Source: Malurus cyaneus samueli (Eukaryota; Chordata; Aves; Passeriformes; Maluridae). From it: a stretch of 64,000 nucleotides of DNA. Positions 52,286 through 62,068 of the stretch are shown in pieces. Below the pieces are notes generated by a model that saw only the letters and a program-made list of their open reading frames with translations, made no database searches and was not told the origin of the DNA. The DNA lies in the NCBI GenBank assembly GCA_009741485.1, contig CM019237.1, positions 50,220,050 to 50,284,049 on the forward strand, read 5' to 3'. Positions within the stretch are counted from its first letter, which is position 1, and every line of letters begins with the position of its first letter. The translations under genes and the position numbers were made by a program.

Positions 52286-52308
52286 CCCCCCCCCCCCCCC
52301 CCCCCCCC
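52286..52308. repeat. C23 homopolymer
   Basis: Uninterrupted run of 23 C, preceded by CCGCCCCA. The minus strand is G23. Such runs can fold as G-quadruplex or i-motif, are slippage-prone, and are often miscounted in assemblies. Confidence 0.95.
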
Positions 52309-52311
52309 GCT

Positions 52312-55300
52312 ATTTTCTACACTTAAAAAAAAGAGAATTTAAGGAAAAGGAGGAAGCAAGGTACAAATGTAAAATCTTAGGTTGGTCATTCTTAGCAAAA
52401 GTACATAATAAATTATTCATTTATTGTATATGAATTTTAAATAAAATTTTAGAAGAAATTGTGAGAACTCAACCTAGCTAAAGCTCTGAGAGAACTTTAA
52501 AAAAGGCAGAAAATTCAAACTACAGCACATGAAACAAACTCCACGTTGTAAACAAGCATCCTCCTCCATTTACTGTGTTCTGCCAGGTGCTTTCCTCCAG
52601 CCATGCTCACTGTCCCCCAGAATCTGTGAGTCCTTGGGCCACAGCAAATTCCACACTGCCACCTCCATGGATCCCTGGGGAAGCATCTCCCTTCTGAGCT
52701 GCCCCCTGTGATCTGTTCCTCTCCTGGTGGCTTCTCTGCATCCAGAGGATCTCCCTTTCCTCTCCAGAGACTCAGGCCACGTGGATAAAGTTGGTTCTCA
52801 AATATTGTAGCAAGGGAAATCTGGGAAAGCAGAAACTTTGGGAAAGCAGAACAGAAGATAAAGTCTAGGATGTGTCAGATATAGGAAAGGGACAAAAGAA
52901 CATGAGAGGAGTGAGCAGAAACATGCATGTGAGAGGCTCAGATCATCTTTTTATTTGGGTTATTTGTCACTTTTTTTTACTTCAGTGAAAAAGCTTTTTT
53001 AAGTGATGTAGATGTGGTGCATTCTGTTTTGACACATGAAAGTTTATAACTGCTTTCTATTTCTTGTAGAAATACTGCTCCTCCACATTTCTCATATATC
53101 AGTAGTTATTCAGACTAAAGGAAACTGAATAGTGTTGAGACATATTTAAGTAGAATGATGGATTTCTTTTCGATGAGAAGCTACTTCTGTGTTTTAAAGA
53201 GCAAAGTTCTGTGTTTCTCATGACTTGGAAATTTTGTGACAAGTTCAGGAAAGTTTTTTCCAAGATTTTCAACTCATTTTTGGCCAACATAAACCCTTCA
53301 GAGCGGATGGGAGCCTTTGCACTGACATTTATCTGCTCTGAGTCAGGATCTTGGACCTGAGATTACATCTCAGTTGTACCAACACCATGCAGGGCTTAAT
53401 TAAATGAAGACACTCGAACCTGCAGTGAGCCACCCACAAGATCCCAGCACAGCAATGAGGGTCTTAATACCAAAAAGGAGCAATGATTTCAGCTCCAACT
53501 TTTTCAAATGATGTCTTTTAAAGTAGTCCCAAATATGGGAGATACTTTGTTGCTCAAATATGCTAAGTGTTTTTTTTCAGTCTAGTTTCAGACACACAGT
53601 TACTTAAATCTTGAGGTTTTTGTTTTTACAAAGTTTTTTTATATTAAAAAGGATTTAGAAAAGTAAAAGTAATGCTTCTTTCAGTCTCTATCTGGTATGT
53701 GTTATACCAATTTACCTTTGCTGTGTAGAGTCATCAAGTCTAATAAGAAAGAAAATAGTCTCACCACAATATGAGTGATCCTGATTTCAGTGACGAAATT
53801 TGAATATGTCCTGTATGTTTCTGCAAGGCCTTGCCTTTCCTGGGTATTCAGGCATTCACCAAAATGATGTTTTAGAAACCTGTGGTCAGTAAAGAGGTCA
53901 TGGACCACTCAATAAACCGGAACATGTAATTCTGGGTCTCTGTTTCTGAACATCCATCAGAAGAAAAGAGATTTATCTGGAGAATCCTAAGCTGACAGAG
54001 AAACTTCCAGGGTGGTTTCTTAAAGAGCTTCTATGCTGTTCATTGTCACTACAGAATATTCAACATTACATATTCAAAACACAAGATATCCTCTTCCTGC
54101 TAGCTTCTTTTCCTTACCTCCACTTACCTTATTTTTTAATTCTAACAAATCCCATTGTTTCTACTGGGAAATATTCTCAGTAGTGTAAATCATGGTCACT
54201 GCTTATATAAGATTGTTTTCCTAATTATGTATTCATAACAAGGCTGAGAAGTAAGGACCCATTAAAGACAAAGCTAAATGAAAATATTTCAAATTTGTAG
54301 GCAAAATATTTTTCAGATCCCCAATAGTATACAGTCCTTCTTAGCAAGCAGTGTAGGTAAATTAGAAATTTGCATTAACAGCCTTGCTAATAACTTAATT
54401 TCCCTCCCTCTACCCAGGATCTCTGAGTCCATAGAGGGAGTTAATTACCTCTTGACTTCAGAGAGCAGTTTTGAAAAGGCACTTTGGTCTGGTCAATGTT
54501 TTCCTCGTTTTGTTTATCAGTAATTGTCAGTGACAGAGCTTACAAAGCAAGCACACGATACTGCTAGGATACCTACAAAAGAAAAGAAATATATCTGGGG
54601 TTTTTTTTAAATCAAGTTCAGTGTGTCAAGGAGAAATGTAAGCTGGAAGCCACAAAATATTATGCAATTTTAAAAAATAAACAAAAAACAAGACACAGTT
54701 TACAACTGTGAAAGCTAAGTGGGTTGAATAGCACTTAAAGTACAATTACATTCCGAGAGGTGACTTTGGGAAAAGTCACTAACTGACTGAAGAGTTCTGC
54801 TATTCAGAATCATTTGAATCCTTATTTTAGATAAAAATTATATGCCATTTTTGTATCACTTTAAAAACCTTCTTTTTTTCCTATCATGTAATTCAAGGAA
54901 TTTACTCAGTAAATTTTAAAATGAGTGCGTTCATATTGATAAAATTTGATGAGTGTACCTAAATAAGCAGTGCCAGTTGAAGCCCTAATCTTCTCCTCTC
55001 ATTAAAACTACCCTTTCAATAAAGAAATGTTTATAAATATATATTTTATATATAGTTCATAAATTGTGACAATTGAAGTGGTACAAATGCCCACATTTAA
55101 ATTGTATGTCCATGAGAGCGATTCATCACTTTTATCATGTTATCAGCAGAAATCTGAGCCTCATTCTTCTTTGTTACAGACAGGTCGTTCTGCATAACTG
55201 AAGCCAGCAGAGAGCAATGGCACTGCCAGCAGTGGGGACAAGGACCTGATGATTTCAGGGGGTGGAAAAAATCCAGCTCACACTTGGCCTCCTGCACAGG

Positions 55301-55490
55301 AGCCAAACCATGCATGGGCTCAAACTGAGTACATGGGACCTGCATTAAACTGGGGAGAGCCACCCACCCTTCTGAGGACAGTCTCAGATTTGGACAGCTT
55401 TTATAAGGTTCATTAATTAGCATATCTAAAATATATTGTCCAACTAGAACAGCAGTTGGTTAGGTAATTTCTGATTTCTGCCCCACTGGA
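52312..55490. other. Non-coding stretch, AT-rich
   Basis: No gene or repeat family recognised. Notable only for high AT content (for example TATA-rich 55030-55056) and several short A/T runs. Frames are 108 codons or less. Confidence 0.5.
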
Positions 55491-55494
55491 CCCA

Positions 55495-55513
55495 CCCCCC
55501 CCCCCCCCCCCCC
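55495..55513. repeat. C19 homopolymer
   Basis: Uninterrupted run of 19 C preceded by CCCA, about 3.2 kb from the C23 run and in the same orientation. Confidence 0.95.
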
Positions 55514-55514
55514 A

Positions 55515-57868
55515 ATCTTTTAGCCCTACATTTTATTATGTCCACAATGCTTGGTGCAGAACAAAGTGTCCTTGCTAGGCTAAAAAGCAAGACTAAACAG
55601 AATTCCAAGGAGGTAGCATGATACCTGAGAAAGTGCAGCTGCTAAAGTGACAAAGTGTTAGAAACTACGCAGCTGTACACTAAAATCTATAAAGCTATAG
55701 ATACATATAAAAGGAAAAAAAAATCTTGAGGCATGTGTCATCCCAAACCATGGTGCTTTTGTGATGTCCAGGCTCCCTGGGATGCCATAATGACAGGGAT
55801 TCTCCTGGGGTGACAGCTCGTGCCCAGACATGTGGTCTGAGGGTATCCTGAGAACTTACATGTCCACCATTGGGTTGAACTTTCTGGATAATTTCGATAT
55901 TAGATTGAATTAAGAAAGCCTAATCTCCCATTCTTTTAATTCATTTTTGAAGCAGGCTCTCCACACTAAGCTTCAAACTGCTTTGGATGGACATCCCTCA
56001 GTCTGTCCAAGCAGATGTGTTCAAGATGTCCCAGATATAAAAATCTGTTTGTAATAGACCATTGCAGAAATTTCAAAAGCTGATAACCCTAAATGCAAAT
56101 AAAATTAAAGAGCAAAGTCCTCATAGTACTGAATGTATGAAACACAATTATAAATCTATCACTAACACAAAGTAACAAAGTAAGTACAATTATTGGAATT
56201 CTTTTATCTCACTTAAACCGTACATGTGCAGGCCTCTCCATCTCCTTTTTAACCAACAACCCAACACAGATGTGTTGGCTTCAGCTTAATTTGGATGTAG
56301 CAGATTCATCTGAAGAGTAGCTAAGGCAACCAGCTAAATGCACATGCCAAGCAACTGAATTAAATTTCCAAGAGATTCTCAAGATTTTTTAATATCGTGG
56401 ACTATCAGGGAGCTACAAAAATGCTTTGTAAATAGTACACATCTCTTGTTGTAGCCATTCAATGTATTTTTAAATTGGCATTGTTATTTTTAACAACAAT
56501 GACATAACAATTGAGGATTGTTTTCATTGCAATTTCTATCTGAAGTGTTGCACAAACTGTTTAAAGCCAGGAATGGAATGTGTCTAAGCGTGATTTCTCA
56601 GTTGATCCATGCCCCTCCTGAACCAAACCTGCCTCCACTCTTGCTGTTCAGAGACACATGGACAGTGGACACGTGCCCCTGTACTCCTCATTTTCCTGGA
56701 GCATTCCTCTCCCCTTCCTATTTTAGTTACTTTTTCCCCTTTTACTCTTTTATCTTTTTCTTTCATTTTGTCACCTTCATGCTGTGTTTGTGATTGTGTG
56801 AACAGGCTATGTTCAGGCTATAATGTGTGCATTCCACATCATTCCATGCAATGACAGCAGTGTAATTACAAGGTTCAACAGGAAACATTGGCTGGGCAGA
56901 CAAAGCTGTAATAACAGCACGAGAGCTGTGATTTTACCCACCCCCTCTGCTCCACTGCCATATCTGGGTCCTTTCTCCAGGGAAGAAATGTCTTATCAGT
57001 CATGTTCACTCTCTCCCAAAGGCAAAAAATTAGCATGTCCTGTGGTCTAAATCAGACATTTAACTCAAGTCAGGAGTTTACTGGCATAAAGAAAAATAAT
57101 TTCATCACTATTCAAACAACCAACATTATGTTTTCAAAAGCCACACTTTTAGTGACCTTTAGATGTTTGGGCAGGTGTTACACTATATACTTCTATATCA
57201 CTCTTGCCCCATTTTTAATTGGGACTGCATATATATTACTGGCCTTGAAGGGCTTAACTGCCCCAGCACCTCTGATGCTCTCAAGGAAATAAATCTCATT
57301 GACAGCAGGGAAACTATTGCTGCAGTGTTCTATTATCTTATCTCACAGAGAACTTTATGGTTATATTTAGCTTAATTGAAGAATGTCCTAGCAAAGGAGT
57401 AATGACACTTTTCATTATGAATAGAACAGCGCACATTCAGACAAAAGTTTAAAAAGAAAGAAGACAGAAAAAGTTGACTGGAACCAAAAATTACTTCTGG
57501 AAATTAAAATCTTGTGGCATTTTGTTGATTTGCAGCTTGTTTGTAGTCACTTGCTTATATGACCCACTACTCAATATTTTTCATTTAGTCATTTTGAAAT
57601 TAATGGTCAAAACTGTGCTTACTTCCATTGGATAAGAATTATTTCCTTCAGTAATCCCACTGAAATGACATTAAATCCCCATGGTGGCAACGTGTTTCCA
57701 GTAAATTTAAAAATATGACTTCTAGATAAAAAGGCTTTTCTTAGCCCTGAACCTGTGAGAAGCAGCATTCTCTTCAGGGGAAAAATGTAGCAGAAATCAA
57801 GTACACACTTTTTACTGGTAGGAATTAACTTTGAAATGTTATCACTAGATTTCAGAATGGGTTGTTTG
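55515..57868. other. Non-coding stretch, no feature recognised
   Basis: AT-rich with short frames (96 codons at most). A small perfect-stem hairpin (TTGTTA/TAACAA) sits at about 56482-56497. Nothing else noted. Confidence 0.5.
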
Positions 57869-57869
57869 A

Positions 57870-57990
57870 CAGAATCGTGGAGAAATTTAGGTTGGAAGTG
57901 ACTTCAGGAGGTCTCTGGCCAGCCTCCTGCTCAGGGTCAGCTCTGAGATCTCAGGGCATATTTTGATGGCATAAAGGACCAGGCCAAGAT
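57870..57990 (-). mobile_element. CR1 LINE relic, antisense
   Basis: Starts 'cagaatcgtggagaaatttaggttggaagtgacttcaggaggtctctggccagcctcctgctcagggtcagctctgagatctcagggc', the reverse complement of a CR1 3' end. The terminal AGAATC repeat is at the left. It resembles the relic at 18106-18242. It lies about 100 bp from the solo LTR and shares no end with it. Confidence 0.75.
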
Positions 57991-58084
57991 TTAGCTAACC
58001 CATGGAGCTGAATTCATGTAGGGCCATTAGCCTGGATGAAAAGTAATATTTTGTTAATGTGGCTCTACTGCTCCTACCTCAGAG

Positions 58085-58089
58085 CTGGG
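58085..58089. repeat. Target-site duplication, left copy (CTGGG)
   Basis: CTGGG immediately precedes the LTR start TGTCATGG. The identical CTGGG follows the LTR end at 59350-59354. A 5-bp duplication fits class III (ERVL-like) integration in general knowledge. Confidence 0.85.
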
Positions 58090-58293
58090 TGTCATGGTTT
58101 TGCTTGGTCCAATTTTGGTGGTGGGGGATGGGGATCAAGAAACCACAAAGATGGCTGCTGTGAGAAGTCCTAGGGGTGTCTCCTTCTTCTTCTTCTTCTC
58201 CAGCACAGGGAGCTCTGCCCCCACCTCCTGTGTTTCAGAGCCAACCCATCATTGGTTCTAAGGCTGATGGACAGGCTGAGCATCAGGCCTGGG

Positions 58294-58383
58294 CCAATTA
58301 CACAGGATAGTTACACCTCTGTGATGACGTATTTTGTAGTATTTAAGAAAAATTCAAAACAAGATAGTTGCGGCCGCCATGTT
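58294..58383 (+). promoter_or_regulatory. LTR core promoter with YY1-like site
   Basis: CCAAT (58294), CRE-like TGACGTA (58325) and TATTTAA (58340) are followed about 25 bases later by a GCGGCCGC (58370-58377) and CCGCCATGTT (58374-58383), which fits the YY1 core (CCATNTT). A second YY1-like AAGATGGC in the opposite orientation lies at 58148-58155. The arrangement is seen directly; transcription from it is inferred. Confidence 0.5.
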
Positions 58384-59156
58384 TAGGTTAATTGATAGCA
58401 TGTAGTTTTAGTATCTTGCACTGGAAAAAAACAGAGCAGGAGGGTGAGGAGATGTAAGAAGAAAAATGGAGACACCTAAAGATCACAGAACAGTAAGGAG
58501 AAGCTGTGCCCTTGCTGTGGTTCTCGGACAAGCTGGAGGAGATAAGTTGTTCTTGAAAAGGGCTATTTCCATCATATTGAGAGAGACCTGTATAGAGAAG
58601 TAAAGCAACCTTGCTGTGAGGAAAAAGACCCTGGCCTTTTGAGGATCGGACTGTTTTTGATTATGAAGCCAAGAAATAGAGAAGAGGTTTGCTCCCCCCA
58701 CGAAGTTTTGATGTAGAAGAAGCTGTATTTGGTGTTCTGCCAGGAGGTTTGTGATAATCGGACTCACGTCACTGAAAAAAACAACATGGGCTTTGAAGGA
58801 CATTTCTTTTCTTTTCTCCTGCGAGGTAAAGAAGGTTCCTTTCTGCTATTAGCAGTTTTACACTGACTGTTTCTCAGAAAAGGACACATCCCACAGCTGG
58901 AGCTGTAAGAATGTTGTATCCTACAACTCTTGGACAACAGCTGAGTGTTTTGATCTGTGTTAGACTTTCATTCTCCTGCCCCCCCTGTGTGTGAGGGACA
59001 ACATGGGAGGGGTGGAGATGGGGGGACTTGGAAGAAGAGATGGGTCCCTGGGAAAGTGTAACAGGTGTCTTAAAATGTCCATTTTATTTTTCTTCTCTTT
59101 GTAAATATCCCTATATTTGTTTTTTTCACCCAGTGACATTCTTAGTAGTGTGTAGT

Positions 59157-59162
59157 AATAAA
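59157..59162 (+). terminator. LTR polyadenylation signal AATAAA
   Basis: AATAAA followed within 30 bases by T/G-rich sequence. Its position near the 3' third of the LTR is as expected for the R/U5 border. Confidence 0.7.
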
Positions 59163-59349
59163 TCTGTTTTGCAACTTAAGTTATGCAGCCTGTCTGACTC
59201 TTTGTGGAGTACATAGGTATCTTTCTTCCAATTATGTTTATCTCAAAGTCATAAATATTTCATGTTAATTGGGTTTTCGCTCTCTCCCTTCTCCCTCTCC
59301 AGTGGGGAGGGGGTGAGGGAACGTCGCGGGCACAGTTCAAACCACAACA

Positions 59350-59354
59350 CTGGG
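59350..59354. repeat. Target-site duplication, right copy (CTGGG)
   Basis: Identical to 58085-58089 and directly abuts the LTR end ACAACA. Confidence 0.85.
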
Positions 59355-59489
59355 TTAGGCATCTCAGCCTCCCTCTCCCTCATTTTCTAATTCCATCAGC
59401 AGGGAAGAAGAACTCCAGGGAGATGCTGATGGAGACACTGCCAGCACACCTGACCCTGCAATGTCTCCTCCCGGTAACCAACCCCACAA

Positions 59490-60032
59490 ATGTGGGTAAA
59501 ATCCATTACTGGACTTATGACACACTGTGCACTAGGCTGGGAAAAGCTGGGAATGGCTGATCTTCAGTGGTTTGGAGACTTTTCATTGCCCCTATGGATG
59601 GATATCTGCAAGTCTCTTATATCCAGGCCTCTGGATATGCTGCAATTGTTGCTTTCATCTATTTTATTTGTTTTCCCTGAGATAAGGGCCAATTTTCCTG
59701 CATTTTGTATGCCTTCTAAAGAACTTATACTTCCTTCTGCAATTGCCAGCTTCCAGTTCATGACCCTCATCGATCCTGGGAGAGCTGCGTTAGCTGGGTT
59801 AGCAGAGCTCAAGCTGCAGGACCAGCCCCAAGCTCCTCCTGTTGTCACCTCGTTTCTGTGCCTCATGAATGCAGTTTGTGCCCCAGCAGGTGCTCTGCTA
59901 TTCTTGTTTCACATCCGGAGGCAGCTTTTCCCCCCGCCGCTCTTACTTAGCGGGGAATGGATGAAAGCACAACCAAAACTGTTTGGACACTTGGTGATTT
60001 CAGCGCCTGCTGGCTCGCAGCTCACACTGTGA
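59490..60032 (+). other. Unassigned 180-codon open frame
   Basis: ATG-initiated plus-strand frame starting about 140 bp downstream of the solo LTR. The product would be leucine-rich and hydrophobic, with possible membrane-like stretches in the first third (LLLSSILFVF) and last third (AGALLFLF). No family recognised. An LTR promoter reading into it is conceivable, but a chance frame is more likely. Confidence 0.15.
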
Positions 60033-60451
60033 AAATGTCACACATCTTAATCCTTGAATCTCCAGCATCCTCAGCGTCACAGCACAGAAAAGGAAGCACC
60101 ACTGCTTGAAGCCTGGCACAGGAGGGCCACGAGCTGCCAGCGGCGGTCTCACTGCTCTTGGTGTGGTGGCAACACCTCCCTGTCATCACACAGCTGTATC
60201 CAGCTCAGCTTGTCACTCCTTAATGTCATTGCACAGGTGCCAGCTACCTTTGATTTCATTGTTTAAACCATTAACTTATCCAGTCTGGCACACAGATGTC
60301 TGCTCACTCACATTTGTTCTCAGTTGTGTCCAGTTTTAAAGCCTGTTCCTTCCACCTGTGAATTTTGCGCCCAAAAGCTTGTCTAGTTTTTGTACCCCTT
60401 GTTAGCATCGGTGTTTCCATAGGGTGGAGTCCATTTAACATTGTCTGAAAG

Positions 60452-60748
60452 CAGAATTCTCACGGCATTGCTGAGGTTGGAACAGACCTCCCAGACAGAT
60501 CACTGAGTCCAACCTGTGACCAATCCCCACCGCATCACCCAGCCCAGAGGAATGCGTGCCATGTCCAGTCATTCCTTGGACACTTCCAGAGATGGGGATT
60601 CCACCACTGCCCTGTGCAGCCCCTTCCAATGCCCGAGCACCCTTTCCATGAAGAAATTCCTTCTGGTTTCTATCCTGAACCTCCCCTGGCCCAGCTTGAG
60701 GCCATGTCCTCTCATCCTGTCGCTGGTTCCCTGGGAGAAGTCCTCAGA
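60452..60748 (-). mobile_element. CR1 LINE 3'-end fragment, antisense
   Basis: Follows the reverse complement of CR1: 'tgaggttggaacagacctcccagacagatcactgagtccaacc', 'gtgccatgtccagtcattccttggacacttccagagatggggattccaccactgccctg', 'ccatgaagaaattcc', 'tgaacctcccctggcccagcttgaggccatgtcctctcatcctgtcgctggttccctgggagaag'. The 3' end is at the left, so the element is on the minus strand; 5'-truncated. It explains the overlapping open frames at 60516-60884 plus and 60435-60775 minus. Confidence 0.92.
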
Positions 60749-60749
60749 C

Positions 60750-61570
60750 ACAGCTCCTGATCTCAGCAGGACCATGAGCTTTGCTGTTTCTCATCAAACC
60801 CCTGGTTCACTTAGTCAGGTACCTTGTCTCTGGCACTGCTGCTGTCTGATGCTTCCAGGGAAAACCAGGACATTTCTTGAATGACAGCTTCCTTTCTGTC
60901 CCTGCAGCTATCGTGTCTGTGCCCTGAGACAGAAGGCCTTCACACCCTAAGGAGAAAACCTAAATTGCTCCTAAAGGGGTGTTAGAGCTATTTATATTTA
61001 CCAAAAGCATATCAAAAATGCAAAAATATACTAAAAATATACAAAAAAAAAACAAAAAAAAAGTATATCTGTCATCATTTAACCAAACCAACGTTCCTGA
61101 AAAGGGAAGAGGCCAAGAAACTCTGTTTCCATTTTCAGTGTGCCACTGCTGGGTCACAATTTCACCTCCCCACTGAGGGCAGACATCACCACTAGGTCAC
61201 ACAGGGAACCCACCCGGCAGAAGGCAAATGTGCAGCTTTCACGAACTCCTGACCATAAATCCGAGCTTGTTCTCACTGCAGGACTTGAGGTTTCCTCCTT
61301 GGAACCTTGAAGAACAAGTGTGAGGGATGCCACAATAGACTGACAGGGAGTGGCCGTGAGGCTCTGATTGTCAGCGCATTCCCAGATTTGCACAGAGCTT
61401 TAATGTACTTCACAAGTTGGAGATAAGCCTGGAATTCATGTGAAAATAGTAATTTGCTTTGTGGTTGTCAGTAAAACATGTCACTTCAGTGCCAAACTAA
61501 ATTTCTCAAGATGTAGCTCACACAAAGGTGTTCATCATCTTCTCTCTGAAATTTCCTGGACCCCAGGAGG
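60750..61570. other. Non-coding stretch with A-rich segment
   Basis: No gene recognised. An A-rich segment (61018-61063) contains two A runs within TATAC-like words. Confidence 0.5.
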
Positions 61571-61571
61571 T

Positions 61572-62068
61572 GAGGAGAGGGAGAGGGAGAGGGAGAGGGA
61601 GAGGGAGAGGGAGAGGGAGAGGAGAGGAGAGGGAGAGGGAGAGGAGAGGGAAGGGGGAGGAGAGAGAGAGGAGGGAAGAGGGAGAGGGAGAGGGAGAGGG
61701 AGAGGAAGAGAGAAGAGGGGGAGAGAGGGAGAGGGGAAGAGGAGAGGGAAGGGGGGGAGGAGGGAGAGGAGGGAGAGGGAGAGGGAGAGGGAGAGGGAGA
61801 GGGAGAGGGAGAGGGAGAGGAGAGGGAGAGGGAGAGGGAGAGGAGAGGAGAGGAGAGGAGAGGAGAGGAGAGGAGAGGAGAGGAGAGGAGAGGAGAGGAG
61901 AGAGAGAGGAAGAGGAGAGGAAGAGAGAGAGAGGAGAGGAGGGAGAGAGAGGAGAGGAGAGGAGAGGAGAGGAGAGGAAGAGGAGAGGAGAGGAGGAAAG
62001 AGGGGAGGAGAGGAGAGGAGAGGAGAGGAGAGGAGAGGAGAGGAGAGGAGAGGAGAGGAGAGGAGAGA
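61572..62068. repeat. 497-bp homopurine satellite, GGGAGA hexamers to AGGAG pentamers
   Basis: Only G and A from 61572 to 62068. The left half is dominated by GGGAGA hexamers broken by variant units. Pure AGGAG pentamer blocks occupy about 61838-61903 and 62003-62065, with a mixed GA/GGA zone between. Such a mirror-rich purine/pyrimidine tract can form triplex (H-DNA) and stalls polymerases. The long arginine/glutamate or serine/leucine frames through it, on both strands, are artefacts of the missing stop codons. Confidence 0.98.

Larger units (their letters stand above)
58090..59349 (+). mobile_element. Complete solo LTR of an endogenous retrovirus, 1,260 bp
   Basis: Ends TGTCATGGTTT...AAACCACAACA form an imperfect inverted repeat with the canonical TG/CA termini, and perfect CTGGG duplications flank it (58085-58089 and 59350-59354). 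Plus-strand promoter signals follow in order: CCAAT at 58294-58298, a CRE-like TGACGTA at 58325-58331, and a TATA-like TATTTAA at 58340-58346. A polyadenylation signal AATAAA sits at 59157-59162, leaving about 190 bases of U5. No gag, pol, env, primer-binding site or polypurine tract is present, so recombination between two LTRs has removed the provirus body. The length and 5-bp duplication suggest a passerine ERVL-type family. The short frames inside it, on either strand, are not genes. Confidence 0.9.

Noticed and set aside
58483..58803. 106-codon minus-strand frame
   Set aside because: Antisense within the solo LTR; no coding features.
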